DNA of 64,000 nt from Balaenoptera acutorostrata. Its lineage: Eukaryota > Chordata > Mammalia > Artiodactyla > Balaenopteridae. Where the stretch lies: positions 47,915,269 through 47,979,268 of the forward strand of contig NC_080069.1 in assembly GCF_949987535.1 (NCBI RefSeq), in the 5' to 3' direction. Of the stretch, positions 60,074-64,000 are shown one piece after another (positions within the stretch are counted from its first letter, which is position 1; each line of letters opens with the position of its first letter). A program made the translations under genes and the position numbers. The notes beneath the pieces are model-generated. The model was not told where the DNA came from, made no database searches, and worked only from the letters and a program-made list of their open reading frames with translations.

Positions 60074-62992
60074 GTAAATACTGACTTTATTTTAATTGTA
60101 TTTTCAGGATGTAATGAAATACCATTTTTTGTCTTAAGACTTATTTTCTTTATATCAAGAAGGAAGTTAATTTTCTTTCATTTGGTCATATATTTAATTA
60201 AGTAGTTCCTCTGGTTTGTTAGCTCCAAAGTGACTGGGGGAAGTTATTGGCATATTGACAACCCACTGCTGGGCTTATGCATTTTCCTCTGTAAAAGTAT
60301 CTCATATATTATATTGTTTCAGACATATATTAATATGTTTCAGACAGTCTGTACACTGTTCTTGTTTGCTTAAAGTCATTTTGTCCCTTTAAACACTATG
60401 TTAGCATGTTCAAATATTACACATAAAGTTTAATGGCTAAAGATATTTTCTTTATTAATACTTATGACTTAGGTAGTCATGTTGGAGGTAGATTATTATT
60501 AATTTGAAGTGGAAGCTGAGTTACATCTGGACTTTTTTTTTTTTTTTTCATTAGTTCTGGAGGGTAACACATTTGCTCACTCTGTAATTTAAGAAATTAC
60601 AGCTACAAGAATAGAAATTACTTCAGTGGCTTGAGTATGTATGGTGTGGATGACTTTCTTTTCCTTGGAAGGTATTATTAGTTTTCCTACTTTCTCTTTC
60701 TCTACTAGTGGTCCTTTACCAAGCAACACAGCAAGGTTTTTATTTTTTATTATTTTTTTAAATTTTTTGTTTTCAGTTGTTAGAGAGTAAATTAAAACAT
60801 TTGCAATTACTGTTTTCCTTTTACCACCTAAAATTACAGAGAAAGGAATTAGGATTCCAGGGATGCCTAGGAAGACAAGGCTTGGCTAGTAACTGTTCAG
60901 AAATCCTCATTTAATGCAACTAAAGGGAGACATATGGGGCTACTCACTTGTGTCCTCATGAAGACCAAGAAATGAAGCAAAGAACATTTTTTTCTGAAAA
61001 ATGGGTTTCCTAGAAAGGGAATATGCCTGCTTCCAGCACTGTTTCACATGCTTATCAGACAAACAATAATAGCCAAGAAGGAATGACTTGTATGTAAATA
61101 GTCTACCTAGGCACAAGTGGTGGATACACGCACACACCAACACACACACGCACTTAACAGTCTAGGATGGTGTTTTGGGATCCAAAGGAAATTCACACTC
61201 TCTATGCATAGAAATATAGATTTTAAATGAAAAAAAGAAATATATTTCAAGGCATAATAGGAGAGAAATTAAATATACACAAAATATACTAAATTGGTCA
61301 AATTTTAAAAATAAAGGCATCATTGATAAAATTTAAATCATGAAACTGCATGATGAAACATGTGGCTCACATTTTACAAGGGTCTCCATTATGTTAACTT
61401 GGATGAGATAATAGGGAAAGAATGAGCAGTCATGTGAAGAGAATTAGGGGAAACTGCTCATTTGCACAGCACAAAACTGTCTATCATTCACAGGCCTCTT
61501 CCAATCAAAGAGAACATTTAATGGCACTTAAAATATGATAAATTTGATGTGATTTGAAGACACTGTGAAATATAATTGCTTCTTTGAATATTTTATAGTA
61601 TAGTCTTTCATAGTTCCTTTAGCCAGTTTAAGAAATCCTGGTAAATTAACCTCTTTTTCCTGATTGAATTTATGTGAAATTCTACAGTCTATCCCTGCTT
61701 GTGAACCCAAAGAACACTGGCTGTCTTCAGATTTTTTGATAATAGATGGGAAGTGGTTTTATTTTTATCAGCAAAAAATGAAATACACACTATTAATTTA
61801 TTAAATGACTAGAGGTTATTTTGAAAATTAATTTCATTTAATTTTGATGGGGTTTTTAAAAAACATCAAAACCATATGGAAATTTGTCTGCACTGAGAAC
61901 TTTCATTTTAACAAAAGTTTAAGGCATATAGCATAAGCAGAATCCAAGGACAGAGCCCCTGTCTTCTATTTAGATTCTTGTTCTAACAATTAAACTTATT
62001 TTCACTTACATTTTCAGCCACTTCCTCCCAAACACTGGCTCCTTCTCCTTTGCCCACACAGTCAAGTCTTCATCTAAAGTGACAAAGGGAGATTTTAACG
62101 GTGTCCCCCTCACTCCCACTATATGCCTATTTTTTATTGCTAATGTTTATTTCCTCAAAACCTTAGGTGAGGTTTTAAAATTTATGTTCTCCATTCTACA
62201 TATCACAATGTGTGTGTGTGTATATATATATATTTAAATCATTATTAGTTGAGTGAGCTAAATTGTGAATATAGCAGAGACATGTTGTACAAAGAAACAT
62301 ATTCAAGTTTAGAAAGTATATGTCTCCAGTGTGTTGGACAGCGTGCAGTTAGAATGTGGATGACATTAACAGGCATATTGAACTGTGAAGGGGCTGTAAC
62401 ATAGGTTAGCACTCAGAATAGAAGACTCCCAAAACTGAGAACTGAATCTACAAGTTGAAGAAGGACAGTGATAAACTCAAAGATAATTACCCAGAACAAA
62501 CATGATAATGAAGTAATCTGAAGATTTGAAAGAATTATGTATGCCTTGTTTTAAGAAGATAAGACTTACAAGTGCTAGAGATGATAATTCTCTAAGTATT
62601 TGAATTGATGGCAGATGGAAGGGAGGGTAACACCTGTATAACTGTGACTCAGAGAGGTTCTGGGACATTTGGGTGTAAAGTGACCAGATGGAGTAAAGAT
62701 TTTTAAAATAATACTATGTGGGTTTAGTTTAAGCAAACAAAACACAAAGAAAAAAATGTAAAAATTAGAATTTCTCCCAAAACATAATGGGCTGCTGCAT
62801 AAAGGGCTGAGAGTCCTGACTCTAGAGATGTCACCTGGTGTGGTTGGCTTGCCAGCCGCTTCTCACCAGGAATACATGATTCAGTCAGCATTGCAAGAGA
62901 TGACACTTCGCATCTTCTACATTACTCTATCATTCTTTGATGGCCTTTTATGTGGAGAAGTATCCCTTACATATGTCATTAGACCATGTATT
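60074..62992. other. Unassigned DNA, no gene recognised
   Basis: T-runs lie at 60533-60549. A short (CA)-rich patch is at 61128-61152, and (TG)n(TA)n is at 62212-62234. No repeat family or coding signal was recognised in almost 3 kb. Confidence 0.4.
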
Positions 62993-63405
62993 TAGTACTA
63001 AGTGTAGCTGATTTACAATACTGTATTAGTTTTAGGTGTACAGCATAGTGATTCAGTATTTTTGCAGATTATATTCCATTATAGCTTACTACAAGACAAT
63101 GGGTATAATTCCCTGTACTATACAGTATATAGTTGTTTTTATCTATTAATCTCATATCCCTAATTTGTTCCTCTCTCCTTCCTCTCCCTTTTGGTAACCA
63201 CAAGTTGGTTTTCTGTCAGCGAGTCTGTTCTCTGTTTTGTATATACATTCACTTGTGTTATTTTTTAGACTCCACGTGTAAGTGATGTTGTATAGTATTT
63301 GCCTTTCTCTGCCTAACTTATTTCACTAAGCATAATATTCTCTGGGTCCACCCATGTTGCTGCAAATGGCAGTATTTCATTCTTTTTTAGGGCTGAGTAA
63401 TATTC

Positions 63406-63441
<36 letters not shown>

Positions 63442-64000
63442 TATATGTGTATATACACACACACACACACACATATATATATATGCCATTTCTTCTTAAT
63501 TCAATCACACTTGGGTTGCTTCCATGTCTTTCCTATTATAAATAGTGCTGCTATGAATGTTGGGGTACATGTATCTTTTTGAATTAATGTTTTCATTTCT
63601 TCCTGGTATATACTCAGGAGTGGAATTGCTGGGTCATATTGTAGTTCTATTTTTTAGTTTTTTAAGAAACTCCGTACTGTTTTCCTTAGGGCTGCACCAA
63701 TTTACATTCCCACCAGTAGTGTATGAGTGTTCCCTTTTCTCCACATCCTCTCCAAAATTTATTTGTAGACTTTTAGATAATGGCCATTCTGACAGGTGTG
63801 AAATGATACTTCATTGTGGTTTTGATTTGCATCTATCTAATAATTAGCATAGTTGAGCATCTTTTTCATGTGCCTGTTAGCCATCTGTGTCTTCTTTGGG
63901 AAAATGTGTGTTCAAGTCTGCCCATTCTTTGATTGGAATGTTTGTTTTTTTTGATATTGAGTGGTGTGAGGTGTTTGTATGTTTTGGATATTAATTCCTT
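62993..64000 (-). mobile_element. LINE-1, antisense, runs off the window
   Basis: The reversed 3' UTR and ORF2 C-terminus: TGATTTACAATACTGTATTA, GGTAACCACAAGTTGGTTTT, GTCCACCCATGTTGCTGCAA, GGGCTGAGTAATATTCCATT, TACATTCCCACCAGTAGTGT and CATGTGCCTGTTAGCCATCT follow the standard antisense LINE-1 order. The last 3' nucleotides and A-tail are not visible at 62993. Upstream ORF2 continues past position 64000. The open frame at 63557-63847 is antisense noise. Confidence 0.93.
63413..63486. repeat. Compound (TA)n(AC)n(AT)n microsatellite inside LINE-1
   Basis: (TA)n at 63413-63439, a TGTGTATA interruption, (CA)n at 63456-63473 and (TA)n at 63474-63484. It lies where LINE-1 normally has a short TATATAT segment, so it is an expansion within the element. 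Confidence 0.9.

Noticed and set aside
1..64000. CRISPR-like or other prokaryotic system
   Set aside because: All repeat content is of mammalian nuclear type. The tandem arrays lack unique spacers, and there are no prokaryotic gene signals.

Overview
This is AT-rich mammalian nuclear DNA. I could not identify any protein-coding gene, rRNA, functional tRNA or CRISPR array. No open reading frame exceeds about 150 codons, and the recognisable coding matter is decayed transposon protein (LINE-1 ORF2 and a mariner transposase). The repeat set points to a cetartiodactyl, most likely a cetacean (whale or dolphin). There are seven long and two short copies of the CHR-type tRNA-derived SINE (5' end GGGACTTCCCTGGTGG, with TGGCGCAGTGG box A). 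Cetartiodactyl-type LINE-1 3' ends are present, as are mariner copies with the TTGGGTTGGCC terminus known from cattle and whales. I recognised no BovB LINE and no pig PRE-1 SINE. The window is most simply intergenic or deep intronic; the species is an inference.

Layout. 1-9.6 kb: two adjacent CHR SINEs, MIR copies, an old LTR-like repeat, a LINE-1 3' fragment, a 78-bp mariner MITE and a long T-rich stretch I could not assign. 9.6-17 kb: MIR, a LINE-1 3' end, two inverted MER5-type hAT fragments, a long antisense L2-like block, an L2 in the other orientation, and a CHR SINE. 17-27 kb: a (CA)n microsatellite, an old split repeat, an almost full-length dead mariner with all three catalytic aspartate codons still readable, a short tRNA SINE, three antisense MIRs and two L2s. 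27.6-34.1 kb: an ancient LINE-1 broken by a SINE and by a younger 5'-truncated LINE-1 with a 13-bp target-site duplication. 34-43.7 kb: four CHR SINEs, a 662-bp DNA transposon with perfect 23-bp terminal inverted repeats, MIR, L2 and an MLT1-type LTR. 43.7-62.9 kb: mostly unassigned AT-rich DNA with MIR and L2 relics, two minisatellites, one CHR SINE and one candidate non-coding exon. 63-64 kb: an antisense LINE-1 that runs off the window.

Nothing here works together as a gene system. The most interesting pattern is in the SINE tails. Three long CHR SINEs carry 29-45 nt of unrelated sequence between two A-runs, all inside near-perfect target-site duplications, as expected for 3' transduction. 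A fourth carries a weak 11-nt version. Also notable are a SINE subfamily marked by an internal 24-bp duplication, the hairpin MITE, the TIR element at 39.9 kb, and an 81-bp segment with good splice signals at 60.0 kb.
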